A stretch of DNA of 35,944 nt, taken from contig JACPBG010000006.1 in NCBI GenBank assembly GCA_016180435.1, positions 1 through 35,944 of the forward strand, given 5' to 3'. Under the pieces are notes generated by a model. The model was not told where the DNA came from and did not search any database. It saw only the letters and a program-made list of their open reading frames with translations. This stretch comes from Candidatus Sungiibacteriota bacterium. GTDB taxonomy: Bacteria > Patescibacteriota > Minisyncoccia > Sungbacterales > HO2-52-23. The position numbers and the translations under genes are program-made. This document shows positions 1 through 6,805 of the stretch, one piece after another; within the stretch, counting starts at the first letter, position 1; every line of letters starts with the position of its first letter.

Positions 1-103
1 TTGTTCATACACGCGAATTATCCTGAAAATCATCAAATTTGTCGCATATTTACAAGAATATTTTCAAAGGTCGCCAACCAAATTTTTCCCACTAACCCAC
101 AAA
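1..103. other. No gene seen at left edge
   Basis: AT-rich stretch downstream of the minus-strand permease gene. I see no convincing open frame or strong hairpin here. Confidence 0.5.
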
Positions 104-1240
104 CTATGGATTAAAAATTGCAATAATTATGCCTATGGATATTAAAATAAGCAGAGTTCCTCTCCAAAAATAACCGAGGGCGCCAATCTTTTTCCCGACA
201 GTTAATTTTAGTTTGCGATGCATAGCTATAACCAGCAGAGAATCAATGCCCACCGCAATTGCGCCCACAGCCCCGATAATAGCAATAAAATTATGCAGAC
301 CGGCAAGATATAAAATAAAGGGAAGAAGTGTCGCAATAATCCAGGCCATAATTCGCGGAAATTTAAAATCAAGGTTGAGCAAAAGCTGAAAACTTTTTCC
401 CAAGACGATAAATGAGGTAAACACCGCCAAAAACCCGATCAAACTTCCAAAAAATACCAGATATTTCAAATCCAAAACCCCTAAACTTGAAATCGTATCC
501 TCACCCACTCCCGCGCCCAATGTTCCGACAACAGCCAGCGCAAATAAGAAATAAAGCACGGCCGGAATAAGAGTTCCGGCCACAATGGCGCGCCGTACGC
601 CGGAACGCTCACGCCCCAAAACCATAACCAAATCCGGAATCACCGCGCCGCCGGACAGGGCAAAAAGCAATACGCCGTAAGGAATAAATAAATTAGAAAG
701 AGTGAGTCCCGCAAGATGCCCCGCGTCAAAATCGAAAAATAGCAGAAATACCGACAGAAATACGACAAATACAATCAAAACCGAGGTAAGAATGCCGTTT
801 ATCGCCGCCTCGCGGCGCAAAGGAAAAAAAGTGATAAGCGCCGCAGCTAAAGTGACTGCCAGCGCCCAGAAAACATTTGAGCCGCCGATATCAAATGATA
901 AAAATATATATTGCAAAAATTTGGAACCGAGTAAAATATAGGCAAGCAGCACGCCGGTAATTCCAAAAAGCGCGGAAAAGCGCGCTAAAAAAACCGCCAA
1001 ACGCCCCAGGTATAACGCGGCATATCCGGGAAGCCGATGAAATTCGGGTGTTTGCAAAACCACCTCGCCATAAAGCAGATGAAAAAGCAAAATAATCCCC
1101 GAAAGAACAATAAGCTCAAGCGTACCGAGCCAAAACCCGACTTGCGCAAAAGAATACGGAATCGCAAACATCCCGACCCCGATAATCATACCGGAGAGCA
1201 CCAATACCGCCTCAATAAATTTGAAATTAAATAGCTTCAT
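104..1240 (-). CDS. Amino acid permease, aromatic amino acid/SLC38-like
   Basis: Integral membrane protein of 378 aa with about eleven hydrophobic segments, predicted to carry amino acids across the cytoplasmic membrane. The first helix contains GMIIGVGMFAIPYSF, the glycine-rich unwound helix typical of the APC superfamily, and is closest in feel to the tryptophan/tyrosine permease branch. The frame stays open upstream, but the ATG at 1240 (MKLFNFKF) fits best: transport helices start right after it and a TAAGAT -10-like box ends 7 nt before it, suggesting a leaderless mRNA. Scavenging of amino acids suits a reduced genome. The substrate cannot be read from the sequence. Confidence 0.8.
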   Translation of the reverse strand: MKLFNFKFIEAVLVLSGMIIGVGMFAIPYSFAQVGFWLGTLELIVLSGIILLFHLLYGEVVLQTPEFHRLPGYAALYLGRLAVFLARFSALFGITGVLLAYILLGSKFLQYIFLSFDIGGSNVFWALAVTLAAALITFFPLRREAAINGILTSVLIVFVVFLSVFLLFFDFDAGHLAGLTLSNLFIPYGVLLFALSGGAVIPDLVMVLGRERSGVRRAIVAGTLIPAVLYFLFALAVVGTLGAGVGEDTISSLGVLDLKYLVFFGSLIGFLAVFTSFIVLGKSFQLLLNLDFKFPRIMAWIIATLLPFILYLAGLHNFIAIIGAVGAIAVGIDSLLVIAMHRKLKLTVGKKIGALGYFWRGTLLILISIGIIIAIFNP

Positions 1241-1291
1241 TATTTTTATCTTACCATTTTCGCACGACCAATGCGAAAGGACTACACACAA

Positions 1292-1316
1292 AAAATCCGC
1301 ACAAAATGCGGATTTT
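1292..1316 (-). terminator. Intrinsic terminator after the EF-Tu-D2-like gene
   Basis: Ten-base-pair stem (AAAATCCGCA/TGCGGATTTT) with a 5-nt loop, followed on the minus strand by a T-run. It lies 25 nt after the stop of the gene ending at 1342. Confidence 0.8.
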
Positions 1317-1341
1317 ATTATCCAGTGCACCAGATGAGGAA

Positions 1342-1587
1342 TTATTTTTTAAATACTCCGTCTCCTTCTTTCGCCGGTTGATCAAGTTTTACCGCCACCT
1401 CATCGCCCTTTTTGCCGGATGTGACGTCTTTCTTATCCACCTGCATGGATACGACGGATTGTTCAAAGTCGGATACTTTGCCTTTCACATGAATTGTGTC
1501 GCCGGATTTCAGGGCGGTGTCTAATTTTATTACGCCAACCCCGATTTTATCGAAATAATGGATGATTTTGCCGAGTTTTTCTTCCAT
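1342..1587 (-). CDS. Small EF-Tu domain-2-like beta-barrel protein
   Basis: An 81-aa protein made of one beta-barrel of the translation-factor domain 2 type. Visible landmarks are KIGVGVIKLDTALKSGDTI and then VSMQVDKKDV, a pattern shared with EF-Tu domain 2 and with the C-terminal barrel of U32 peptidases. There is no GTPase domain. Such stand-alone barrels are often annotated as translation elongation factor-like protein in candidate-phyla genomes; the function is unknown, and RNA or ribosome binding is only a guess. It is followed by its own terminator and preceded by a repeat element with 12-bp inverted ends. Confidence 0.7.
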   Translation of the reverse strand: MEEKLGKIIHYFDKIGVGVIKLDTALKSGDTIHVKGKVSDFEQSVVSMQVDKKDVTSGKKGDEVAVKLDQPAKEGDGVFKK

Positions 1588-1590
1588 ATT

Positions 1591-1675
1591 CTTTACGAAA
1601 TACTAATTTTTACGAATTTACGAATTTTGACGTCATAGTTATTCGTATATTCGTATTTATTCGTATTTCGTAAAA
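1591..1675. repeat. Palindromic repeat with 12-bp inverted ends, copy 1
   Basis: TTTACGAAATAC at 1592-1603 is matched by GTATTTCGTAAA at 1663-1674. Between them lie irregular ATTCGTA/TTACGAA units. The element fills almost the whole gap between two minus-strand genes. A second copy with identical ends is at 13971-14036. Confidence 0.75.
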
Positions 1676-2251
1676 CTATGTTTCTATAACTTTCTCTTTT
1701 TTAATCAACGGTAATAATCTTTCGACCAATTTTTTAGGGTCTGAATCATAGACAATGCCGTCATGCACGCGGTGCGATTTTTCCACGATTTCCCGCATTT
1801 CATCCGCCATTCCTCCGGTGCCGATTAAAACTCCTATGGGTTTTTGATCTTCAAACGCAATGGTGAATTCGTTCAGCGTCCCCATGCGCCCGCAAGAAAC
1901 AATCACGGCGTCTGCCGCGCGGGTTAAAAGCAAATTCCTGCCCGCATAACCAAAACCGGTGTAGATAATGATGTCATGGTTATCCAGCGGCAATTCGTAT
2001 TTTTCCACATGCTCTTTTTCGGATCCGGCCGGAGAAACACCCACCACAAAGCCACCCGCGTCTTTAGCGCCAATCGCGGCCCAATACGGCGTGCCGGTAG
2101 TGGCGCCGGTAACCAAAACCGCGCCGTGTTTTACAATCTGGCGTCCAAGTTCTTTGGTTTTTTCCATAGCATCCAACGCGCAATGTCCGGTTTCGGCCGC
2201 GCCGGATACGCAGATTTTAATTTTTAGATGAGTGTGGGGGGTTGGCTTCAT
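1676..2251 (-). CDS. SLOG/LOG-family Rossmann protein
   Basis: Protein of 191 aa with a Rossmann-like nucleotide-binding fold of the LOG/TIGR00725 type. Near the N-terminus is a strand followed by SGAAETG; then VLVTGATTGTPYWAA occupies the position of the second glycine loop, and SCGRMGTLNEFTIAF is the GGxGTxxE-like motif with the threonine and glutamate. Relatives include cytokinin-activating phosphoribohydrolases and nucleotide-sensor proteins; the substrate here is unknown. The start at 2251 (MKPTP) is chosen over an in-frame upstream start at 2311. A TATAAT box ends 9 nt upstream of 2251, and the upstream start would overlap the divergent promoter of the toxin-antitoxin pair. Confidence 0.7.
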   Translation of the reverse strand: MKPTPHTHLKIKICVSGAAETGHCALDAMEKTKELGRQIVKHGAVLVTGATTGTPYWAAIGAKDAGGFVVGVSPAGSEKEHVEKYELPLDNHDIIIYTGFGYAGRNLLLTRAADAVIVSCGRMGTLNEFTIAFEDQKPIGVLIGTGGMADEMREIVEKSHRVHDGIVYDSDPKKLVERLLPLIKKEKVIET

Positions 2252-2298
2252 TTCTATTAAATTATATAATAATTTAATCCTACAAACAAGTTTATGTT

Positions 2299-2326
2299 TT
2301 GACATCCGCATGTCTTATGCTACACT
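2299..2326 (+). promoter_or_regulatory. Promoter of the RelE-type TA operon, leaderless
   Basis: TTGACA (2299-2304), a 16-nt spacer ending in an extended TGC, then TACACT (2321-2326). The ATG of the antitoxin is 6 nt later, about where transcription should begin, so the mRNA should have no leader. Confidence 0.7.
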
Positions 2327-2332
2327 AGTAAT

Positions 2333-2614
2333 ATGCCTACCATAACTATACCCACGAAAACAATAAAAAACGCCGATCTCATACTTGTACCGCGCCAAGA
2401 ATATGAGGAACTGATACGCGCCAGAGAAATACTCACTAAAACAGCATTAATTAAACGTTCACCGTCTTTCCATGCGCCCAAAGAACACAAGAAATACTAC
2501 GACAAACTCGATAAAGAGTTAACAGAATCCATGCGTGATTATTATTCTGGAAATTATTATGGCCCGTTTGAAACCGCCGAAGAAACAATCCATTTTCTGC
2601 GCCGAAAACAATGA
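2333..2614 (+). CDS. Antitoxin of a RelE/ParE-type toxin-antitoxin pair
   Basis: Protein of 93 aa. The N-terminus (MPTITIPTKTIKNADLILV) reads as a short beta-strand DNA-binding start of the AbrB/Phd type, followed by VPRQEYEELIRAREI, a helix seen in many Phd-like antitoxins. The C-terminal half is charged and tyrosine-rich, as expected for a toxin-neutralising tail. The stop codon overlaps the toxin start (ATGA), the classic sign of a translationally coupled antitoxin-toxin operon. It should bind and block the next gene's product and repress the operon. The family is inferred mainly from gene order. Confidence 0.7.
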   Translation: MPTITIPTKTIKNADLILVPRQEYEELIRAREILTKTALIKRSPSFHAPKEHKKYYDKLDKELTESMRDYYSGNYYGPFETAEETIHFLRRKQ

Positions 2615-2856
2615 GAACCATGGCCCTAAAAAAGTTTGATGAACAGTACGCTGCCCTGCCGGAAAATCTAAAAAGAAAAATTGATAAACAAATACGCTAT
2701 CTTATACTGAATTTGCGGCATCCCTCCTTGCATTCCAAAAAATATAGCGAGACCGAGAACCTGTGGCAAGCCCGGATAGACGACAACTATCGTTTTTATT
2801 TCAAGATTGACTACGAAACATATATACTGGTTCTAATTAAAAAGCACGGTGACTAA
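2611..2856 (+). CDS. RelE/ParE superfamily toxin
   Basis: An 81-aa protein of typical RelE/ParE size and layout: two N-terminal helices (KKFDEQYAALPENLKRKIDKQ), then a beta-sheet with LWQARIDDNYRFYFKID and a final VLIKKHGD strand. RelE-type members cleave mRNA on the ribosome and ParE-type members poison gyrase. The R-x-D-x-x-Y-R-F core and C-terminal lysine/histidine fit an RNase role, but I cannot separate the two. It overlaps the antitoxin by 4 nt and is followed directly by a perfect palindrome that should end transcription. Confidence 0.8.
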   Translation: MRTMALKKFDEQYAALPENLKRKIDKQIRYLILNLRHPSLHSKKYSETENLWQARIDDNYRFYFKIDYETYILVLIKKHGD

Positions 2857-2895
2857 ATTCAAATGTTCCGATTCGAATCGGAACATTTGAATTTA
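2854..2895. terminator. 42-nt perfect palindrome between convergent genes
   Basis: The sequence from the toxin stop codon to just before the facing RNase stop is one uninterrupted inverted repeat (arms 2854-2874 and 2875-2895, centre TTCGAA). It can form a hairpin on either strand, so it probably acts as a bidirectional terminator, although T-runs are short. Confidence 0.7.
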
Positions 2896-2898
2896 GTG

Positions 2899-4230
2899 CT
2901 AAACCTCAAACTCGTCACCCAACAACGGCGCATCGGATTGAATCCCAAGGCGATCACGGATCTCCTGCATGAAATGAAGGGCTTGGGACGATTCGCCCTG
3001 TACCACAAAAACGCGCTTTAGGGTGTCGCGCATGGGCGAGACAAATGAAAAAAGCTGGGAACTGTCCGCGTGCGCGGAAAATCCGTTTATTTTCCGGATC
3101 TCCGCAGAGACCGCAACATCTTCCTTGAAAATTTTTACATTCCTGGCGCCGTCCAGCAACCGCCTGCCCAAAGACCCGGAGGCCTGATAGCCAACCACCA
3201 TCAAAATACTGTTTTTATCACGCAGATAGCGGCGCGCATGGTGCAAAATCCTGCCCCCCTGCATCATGCCGGATCCGGCAATCACAACTTTAGGCGGGGA
3301 TACATCGTTAATTGCTTTTGATTCCTCCACGCTTTCGGTGAATTTTAATTTCTTGAATTTAAAAAGGTTGGGGTGCTTTAAATAAAGATCTTGAATTCCC
3401 TGGCCGTAGTACGCCGGATACTCTTCATACACCGAAGTTACACGGCTGGCCAAAGGGGAATCCACAAAAACCGGCATTTCCGGAACGCGCTTAAAATTCA
3501 CCATTTCGTTGATTAGAAACAGCAGATCCTGGGTGCGCTCGGTAGCAAAAGCCGGAATCAGAAGAGTTCCGCGCCTGGACGCCACATCTTCCATGGCGCG
3601 TTCAAGCTGGAGTGTTCTTTCGGCCGGGGCCTCGTGTTCGCGGTTGCCGTAAGCCGACTCCACAACCAGATATTCCACGCCGCCGACTTTAGCAGGAGGG
3701 GGCAGAAGCACTGACGGAACATTACCAAGGTCTCCGGAAAAAAGAAATTTCTTGCCCTCGGCATTTATTTCAATAAGAGACGAACCCAAAATATGCCCGG
3801 CATCATGAAAAATTATTTCCGCGCCATTCAATGCAATTTTTTCTCCATAAGACACGGTTCTCCAAATGCGAAACGCCTTCTCCAGATCTTCTTCCGCATA
3901 GAGCCGGTTGTTTTGCCGCTCGGAAAGCGACAGCGCATCCTCCAAGAGATGGCGCGCCAAATCCTTGGTGGGCGGCGTGGAATAAATAACTCCGGAAAAC
4001 CCGTGCTTAACAAGCTTAGGAATCCTGCCCACATGATCCACATGGGCATGCGTCACAAACACCGCATTGATTGATTTTGAATCAAACTTAAAGGGCCGCT
4101 CGTTCATGTCCGAACAAACGTCGCACCCCTGAAACAAGCCGCAATCTATTAGAAATTTTTGCTCGGCAGCCTCAAGAAGATAACACGCTCCGGTCACCTC
4201 CCTGGCCCCGCCGTGGAATGACAATTTCAT
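2899..4230 (-). CDS. Beta-CASP metallo-beta-lactamase RNase, CPSF-like
   Basis: Protein of 443 aa with the zinc motif THAHVDH near residue 65, downstream metal-ligand motifs (FSGDLGN), a central beta-CASP region (LLIPAFATERTQ), and the C-terminal GFSAHAD. This architecture belongs to RNA-processing nucleases related to CPSF-73 and bacterial homologues, so it should cut or degrade RNA in the cytoplasm. The start at 4230 (MKLSFHGG) fits the family; a TATGAT box (4237-4242) ends 6 nt upstream, suggesting a leaderless transcript. Two tandem ATG codons make 4245 an alternative start. Confidence 0.85.
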   Translation of the reverse strand: MKLSFHGGAREVTGACYLLEAAEQKFLIDCGLFQGCDVCSDMNERPFKFDSKSINAVFVTHAHVDHVGRIPKLVKHGFSGVIYSTPPTKDLARHLLEDALSLSERQNNRLYAEEDLEKAFRIWRTVSYGEKIALNGAEIIFHDAGHILGSSLIEINAEGKKFLFSGDLGNVPSVLLPPPAKVGGVEYLVVESAYGNREHEAPAERTLQLERAMEDVASRRGTLLIPAFATERTQDLLFLINEMVNFKRVPEMPVFVDSPLASRVTSVYEEYPAYYGQGIQDLYLKHPNLFKFKKLKFTESVEESKAINDVSPPKVVIAGSGMMQGGRILHHARRYLRDKNSILMVVGYQASGSLGRRLLDGARNVKIFKEDVAVSAEIRKINGFSAHADSSQLFSFVSPMRDTLKRVFVVQGESSQALHFMQEIRDRLGIQSDAPLLGDEFEV

Positions 4231-4236
4231 ATCTAT

Positions 4237-4242
4237 ATCATA
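4237..4242 (-). promoter_or_regulatory. -10 box of the beta-CASP RNase gene
   Basis: TATGAT on the minus strand ends 6 nt before the chosen ATG. I see no clear -35 element. Confidence 0.45.
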
Positions 4243-4268
4243 CACTTTTTAGCCCGCGAAGCGGAAAC

Positions 4269-4288
4269 CGCGGGGGCTTGCCCCCGCG
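4269..4288. repeat. GC-rich hairpin downstream of tRNA-Arg
   Basis: Eight-base-pair stem CGCGGGGG/CCCCCGCG with loop CTTG, between the tRNA 3' end and the RNase promoter. A T-rich run lies between tRNA and hairpin rather than after it, so it may be a processing or stop signal rather than a classic terminator. Confidence 0.6.
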
Positions 4289-4308
4289 TAGTTCAGTCAA
4301 AATAAAAA

Positions 4309-4380
4309 TGCCCTCGGGCAGATTCGAACTGCCATTTCAGGCTTCGGAGGCCTGCGCCCTATCCATTGGACGACGAGGAC
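4309..4380 (-). tRNA. tRNA-Arg, anticodon CCG
   Basis: On the minus strand a cloverleaf can be drawn. The acceptor stem is GUCCUCG/CGAGGGC with discriminator A. The anticodon stem CAGGC/GCCUG encloses loop CUCCGAA, giving anticodon CCG, which reads CGG. The T-arm is GGCAG-UUCGAAU-CUGCC. The 3' CCA is not encoded; after the discriminator comes a T-rich run. Confidence 0.93.
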
Positions 4381-4413
4381 AAAACAAAATAGGCGCATAA
4401 AATATCTGGACGC

Positions 4414-4644
4414 TTATTTTTTCAGGAATTTTATAAAATCATCTACCGTCATTTCCAAATCACTTATAATCCCGCGCAATATTTTCTTTTTTATATCCTT
4501 ACCGGCGTGAATTGGAACTGTAATCCTGCGGCCCCTTAAATCTTTATATTGGGCATGGCTGCCGACTTGATGGTGTTTGAAAAATCCGAGTTTCTCCAAA
4601 ACTCGGATTAATTCCTTTGTTTTTATAATGGGCAATTTGGACAT
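4414..4644 (-). CDS. hicA: HicA-type mRNA interferase toxin
   Basis: Protein of 76 aa with the HicA/YcfA double-stranded RNA-binding fold: TKELIRVLEKLGFF, then GSHAQYKD with the catalytic histidine (G-S-H), then ITVPIHAGKDIKKKILRGII, the conserved P-x-H-x-x-x-D/E-I segment. HicA cuts translated mRNAs when not bound by HicB. The start at 4644 (MSKLPI) leaves a 7-nt gap to the hicB stop; an upstream in-frame ATG at 4662 would overlap hicB by 11 nt. The order here is hicB first, the reverse of the E. coli operon but common elsewhere. Confidence 0.88.
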   Translation of the reverse strand: MSKLPIIKTKELIRVLEKLGFFKHHQVGSHAQYKDLRGRRITVPIHAGKDIKKKILRGIISDLEMTVDDFIKFLKK

Positions 4645-4651
4645 ACTGAAA

Positions 4652-4900
4652 TTAGCGTACAACGGCTAACTCCCGATCGGAAAAAGATTGAATAAACTCA
4701 AAAGCATCCGTTTCTCGCGGAACAGATTCCTTATCTTTCAAAAGTCCTTGCACATGGCATCGAATAGCTTCTTTAAGATTTTTTCTTACTTCCGGGATGG
4801 TATCGCCATATGTATGAACGCCCCTTAAAATCGGAACAAATCCATGAAATCCTTTGGGTTTTTCCGGTTCAATAATTACCCTGAAACTGTATAATTTCAT
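4652..4900 (-). CDS. hicB: HicB-type antitoxin
   Basis: Protein of 82 aa matching the HicB partial RNase H-like fold: opening strand MKLYSFRVIIEPE, then GFHGFVPILRGVHTYGDTIPE, and the helix VRKNLKEAIRCHVQG. It should neutralise the HicA encoded next. The C-terminus is short, with no clear added DNA-binding domain. The start at 4900 is supported by two overlapping TATGAT boxes, the nearer one (4907-4912) ending 6 nt before the ATG, which predicts a leaderless message. Confidence 0.85.
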   Translation of the reverse strand: MKLYSFRVIIEPEKPKGFHGFVPILRGVHTYGDTIPEVRKNLKEAIRCHVQGLLKDKESVPRETDAFEFIQSFSDRELAVVR

Positions 4901-4906
4901 ATAGGT

Positions 4907-4912
4907 ATCATA
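4907..4912 (-). promoter_or_regulatory. -10 box of hicBA
   Basis: TATGAT on the minus strand ends 6 nt before the hicB ATG; a second TATGAT overlaps it on the upstream side. Confidence 0.5.
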
Positions 4913-4957
4913 TCATAACCCGAATCCCTTAAGCAAGGCGCGTATAAAAAATTCAAA

Positions 4958-4987
4958 GACCCCGGGCTCGTTGAAAAGCGCGGGGTC
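4958..4987 (-). terminator. Terminator of the zinc-ribbon/small-ORF operon
   Basis: GACCCCG (4958-4964) pairs with CGGGGTC (4981-4987), with further pairs inside; on the minus strand it is followed by TTTGAATTTTTTATA. A second hairpin (TGCCGAT/ATCGGCA, 4993-5014) precedes it. Apart from these, 5015-5178 holds no gene that I can support. Confidence 0.75.
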
Positions 4988-5178
4988 CTTTATGCCGATT
5001 GACCTCCATCGGCAAGGAGCCTTCTAATTTTTTCGGAGTTTTTCAGGAACCCCATGCGGCAAAGGCACAATATTCCGCAAACCCCCCAACGAAGACAACC
5101 AGTTGGCGTACTTACAACACCGCAATCACCCCCTCTCTGCCAAGCACGCGCCTATAACAAAGTGCGTGCCGAACGGGA

Positions 5179-5343
5179 CTACTTTAACTGGCTCCAGTCC
5201 CGTTCAAAAAGATCTTTGCGTTCTCTATCAAGGACCATGCTGTCAGTTCTTGATAGAGAAAATTTTCTCACCGGGCGGCGGATTTCTTGCGGTTTCTTTT
5301 CGGACCGCTCGTCCTCCGTCGCCGGTTTTTTCGGCTCCTCCAT
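5179..5343 (-). CDS. 54-residue charged small protein
   Basis: Unrecognised small ORF. It begins MEEPKKPATEDERSEKK and ends ERDWSQLK, is rich in K, E and R, and has no hydrophobic segment, so it is probably soluble and partly disordered. The case for it being real is its ribosome-binding site: AAGGAGGTG lies 4-8 nt before the ATG, one of the best in the window, and it starts 9 nt after the zinc-ribbon stop, giving a two-gene operon closed by the terminator at 4958-4987. Two inverted repeats (around 5171-5210 and 5220-5259) overlap its 3' half, which could mean that part of the frame derives from a repeat. Confidence 0.55.
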   Translation of the reverse strand: MEEPKKPATEDERSEKKPQEIRRPVRKFSLSRTDSMVLDRERKDLFERDWSQLK

Positions 5344-5352
5344 CACACCTCC

Positions 5353-5550
5353 TTACTCGGTTATAAACTTGGTGAGATCCACACTACCCTCCACGACCTG
5401 CTCAATCAGGCCGTGTGCGCCGCGGACTTGAATCCACTCACCTCCGCACTCCGGGCAGTTATATCGGGCAACTACCCCAAGCTCGGACGACGCTTCTCGA
5501 TCCATTGCCACCCCGCAATCCGGGCATGGCTTTTCTTTCGGACTTGGCAT
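5353..5550 (-). CDS. Small zinc-ribbon protein
   Basis: Protein of 65 aa with CPDCG near residue 9 and CPECG near residue 34, a two-knuckle zinc ribbon, followed by EWIQVRGAHGLIEQVV. Zinc ribbons of this size bind nucleic acid or partner proteins; nothing here says which. The start has a good ribosome-binding site (AAAGGAG, about 7 nt upstream). It leads a two-gene operon with the 54-residue ORF. Confidence 0.7.
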   Translation of the reverse strand: MPSPKEKPCPDCGVAMDREASSELGVVARYNCPECGGEWIQVRGAHGLIEQVVEGSVDLTKFITE

Positions 5551-5584
5551 ACATTACTCCTTTCCTGATTTTTAAAAATATTTT

Positions 5585-5683
5585 AGCGCAAAGCGCTACA
5601 ATAAGCAAACTGTCTAAGCGGCCAAAAAATATCGGGGGGCGCTCGTCGCGTCAGACGCGACAAGAGCGCTACAATAAGCAAAC
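5585..5683. repeat. 19-nt direct repeats flanking a hairpin
   Basis: AGCGCTACAATAAGCAAAC occurs at 5592-5610 and again at 5665-5683. The first copy is the right half of a small hairpin (5585-5597) whose minus-strand side runs into AAAATATTTTT. Between the copies is a strong hairpin at 5639-5669 (TCGCGTC/GACGCGA inside GCGCTC/GAGCGC). Similar hairpin-TACAWTA junctions occur at the terminators near 7186, 9386 and 10191. Confidence 0.6.
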
Positions 5684-5750
5684 CCACCAAAGCGAGCACT
5701 GGTAGCAAAAATTTTCCATTAACGTAGGTTCGGTATGATTACGCATGAGC

Positions 5751-5890
5751 GAGTACCACACATTTTTTAACGATGGGAGGCGAAACGGCTTGGTCCGAGC
5801 ACTCAAGTTTGTCCGAATAGGAGTTCTGGAAAATTTTGGCTGCAGTGTGAGCGCCCGGGTCGGAGGACAAAATGTGAGAATGCACTCCAT
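5751..5890. repeat. Structured intergenic element, copy A1
   Basis: Contains the conserved core at 5776-5806 (GGAGGCG, then TGGTCCGAGCACTCAA), enclosed by CACATTTT (5759-5766) and AAAATGTG (5869-5876). The core matches copy B at 7264-7294 in about 27 of 31 positions. It has no coding potential that I can support. Confidence 0.6.
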
Positions 5891-5931
5891 TTGTGACTTC
5901 TGAGTGTCTCGTCTTTGCCCTCCTACCTGGA

Positions 5932-5957
5932 TCCCCCACCAAAATTTTGGTGAGGGA
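5932..5957. repeat. Long hairpin
   Basis: Stem CACCAAAA/TTTTGGTG extended outward by TCCC/GGGA past one mismatch. The mismatch is C-A on the plus strand and so G-U on the minus strand, hinting that the minus-strand RNA is the one that folds. Confidence 0.6.
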
Positions 5958-5965
5958 CAAACAAC

Positions 5966-6064
5966 CATTTCCCAGATTCGAGGCTCTCAAGTCCCGCTTT
6001 ACAGCTGGACTGCCTGCCGAGGAGGGTCGGAAGCTTTGGTCGGAGCCTCGAATCTGGAAAATGG
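5966..6064. repeat. 99-nt hairpin with 21-bp stem
   Basis: CCATTT plus CCAGATTCGAGGCTC pairs with GAGCCTCGAATCTGG plus AAATGG. The single mismatch becomes G-U on the minus strand. The loop holds smaller hairpins (AGTCC/GGACT) and GGAGGGTCGGAAGCTTTGG, which weakly resembles the conserved core of elements A1 and B. Confidence 0.6.
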
Positions 6065-6085
6065 CGTTTATGAATTTTAAAAATC

Positions 6086-6154
6086 CTACTCTGAATTTAC
6101 GATTAATAAATCATAAACTCGGCGTAGGAGGGAAAACCTTTTGGGTTTTCCCTC
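6086..6154. repeat. Two hairpins 3' of the 172-aa gene
   Basis: First, TCCTAC/GTAGGA encloses GATT-aata-AATC and TTTA/TAAA with regular single mismatches that become G-U on the minus strand. Second, AGGGAAAACC (6129-6138) pairs with GGTTTTCCCT (6144-6153). Neither has a clear T-run, so they are probably part of the 3' structured region rather than a simple terminator. Confidence 0.55.
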
Positions 6155-6179
6155 GAACTTAAATCCGGCAGCGGTCCGG

Positions 6180-6698
6180 TCAGACGTCGACTTCCATGGG
6201 ACAAGGTGGGGTTTTTTTCTCCCACCAATACATCCCCGCGTCGTCGTCTAGGTACTTCAGAAACATCCGCCCAATCCCTTCGGCTGAAATCGGAACAGAT
6301 GTTACCGCGACCGTACACTGATCCCAATCTGCGGTTGGGATATTATCCGTAATCCGTGGGGCATGCTGTCCGTCAAAAACAGCATCTATGGCCCGCTGGA
6401 TTGGCTCAAACTCGGGCCTATCTTGCCAATCCCAATGATAAAAAAGAACTTTTGCCTTTACCGGTAGCACTTCGATCTTGCGCCGCCAGTCACACCCGGT
6501 AATGGGTTCGCCGGAAACCGAGTTCTCGGTCACCACTTCCGGAAAAAATCCGAACCTGCGGCCATCCTCCAAAACAAGATCAAAATTGCCTTTGTATTCG
6601 TGAATCATTGCACATACACCCTCGAAGGACCTCGTTCCGTTGGAGTCTGTGATACGAACTGGTTTCCCCAAAAAAAGATCAATTAATTTTTGTAGCAT
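6180..6698 (-). CDS. Hypothetical protein, 172 aa
   Basis: I do not recognise a family. The protein is soluble, with an N-terminal beta-rich half (GTRSFEGVCAMIHEYKGNFD, then VLEDGRRFGFFPE) that could be a small barrel. A second half carries many tryptophans and aspartates (FYHWDWQDRPEFEPIQRAIDAVF) and a C-terminus with MYWWEKKTPPCPMEVDV. The start at 6698 has an excellent ribosome-binding site (AAGGAGGTG, about 8 nt upstream) and a promoter upstream. It lies in the accessory stretch just before the large structured region 5751-6154. Confidence 0.7.
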   Translation of the reverse strand: MLQKLIDLFLGKPVRITDSNGTRSFEGVCAMIHEYKGNFDLVLEDGRRFGFFPEVVTENSVSGEPITGCDWRRKIEVLPVKAKVLFYHWDWQDRPEFEPIQRAIDAVFDGQHAPRITDNIPTADWDQCTVAVTSVPISAEGIGRMFLKYLDDDAGMYWWEKKTPPCPMEVDV

Positions 6699-6730
6699 GT
6701 TTGCTACACCTCCTTATTAAAGATATCTAT

Positions 6731-6759
6731 ATTATACATCAAAACGATAAAAAAATCAA
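6731..6759 (-). promoter_or_regulatory. Promoter of the 172-aa gene
   Basis: On the minus strand: TTGATT (6754-6759), a 17-nt spacer and TATAAT (6731-6736), giving a leader of about 25 nt that contains the Shine-Dalgarno sequence. The -35 overlaps the terminator of the gene upstream. Confidence 0.65.
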
Positions 6760-6776
6760 GCCATAAAATATGGCTT
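6749..6776 (-). terminator. Terminator of the 94-aa gene
   Basis: AAGCCATA (6758-6765) pairs with TATGGCTT (6769-6776); on the minus strand it is followed by GATTTTTTTATC. Confidence 0.8.
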
Positions 6777-6805
6777 AGATATAATGCTTTTCCCCTGAAC
6801 ACGGG

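Noticed and set aside
4993-5014. Riboswitch
   Set aside because: Only a simple 7-bp hairpin next to a terminator; no known aptamer pattern, and it is at the 3' end of an operon.
5054-5431. Plus-strand frame of 125 codons
   Set aside because: It runs opposite to the zinc-ribbon and small ORF, has low-complexity content and no ribosome site, and is best seen as a shadow.
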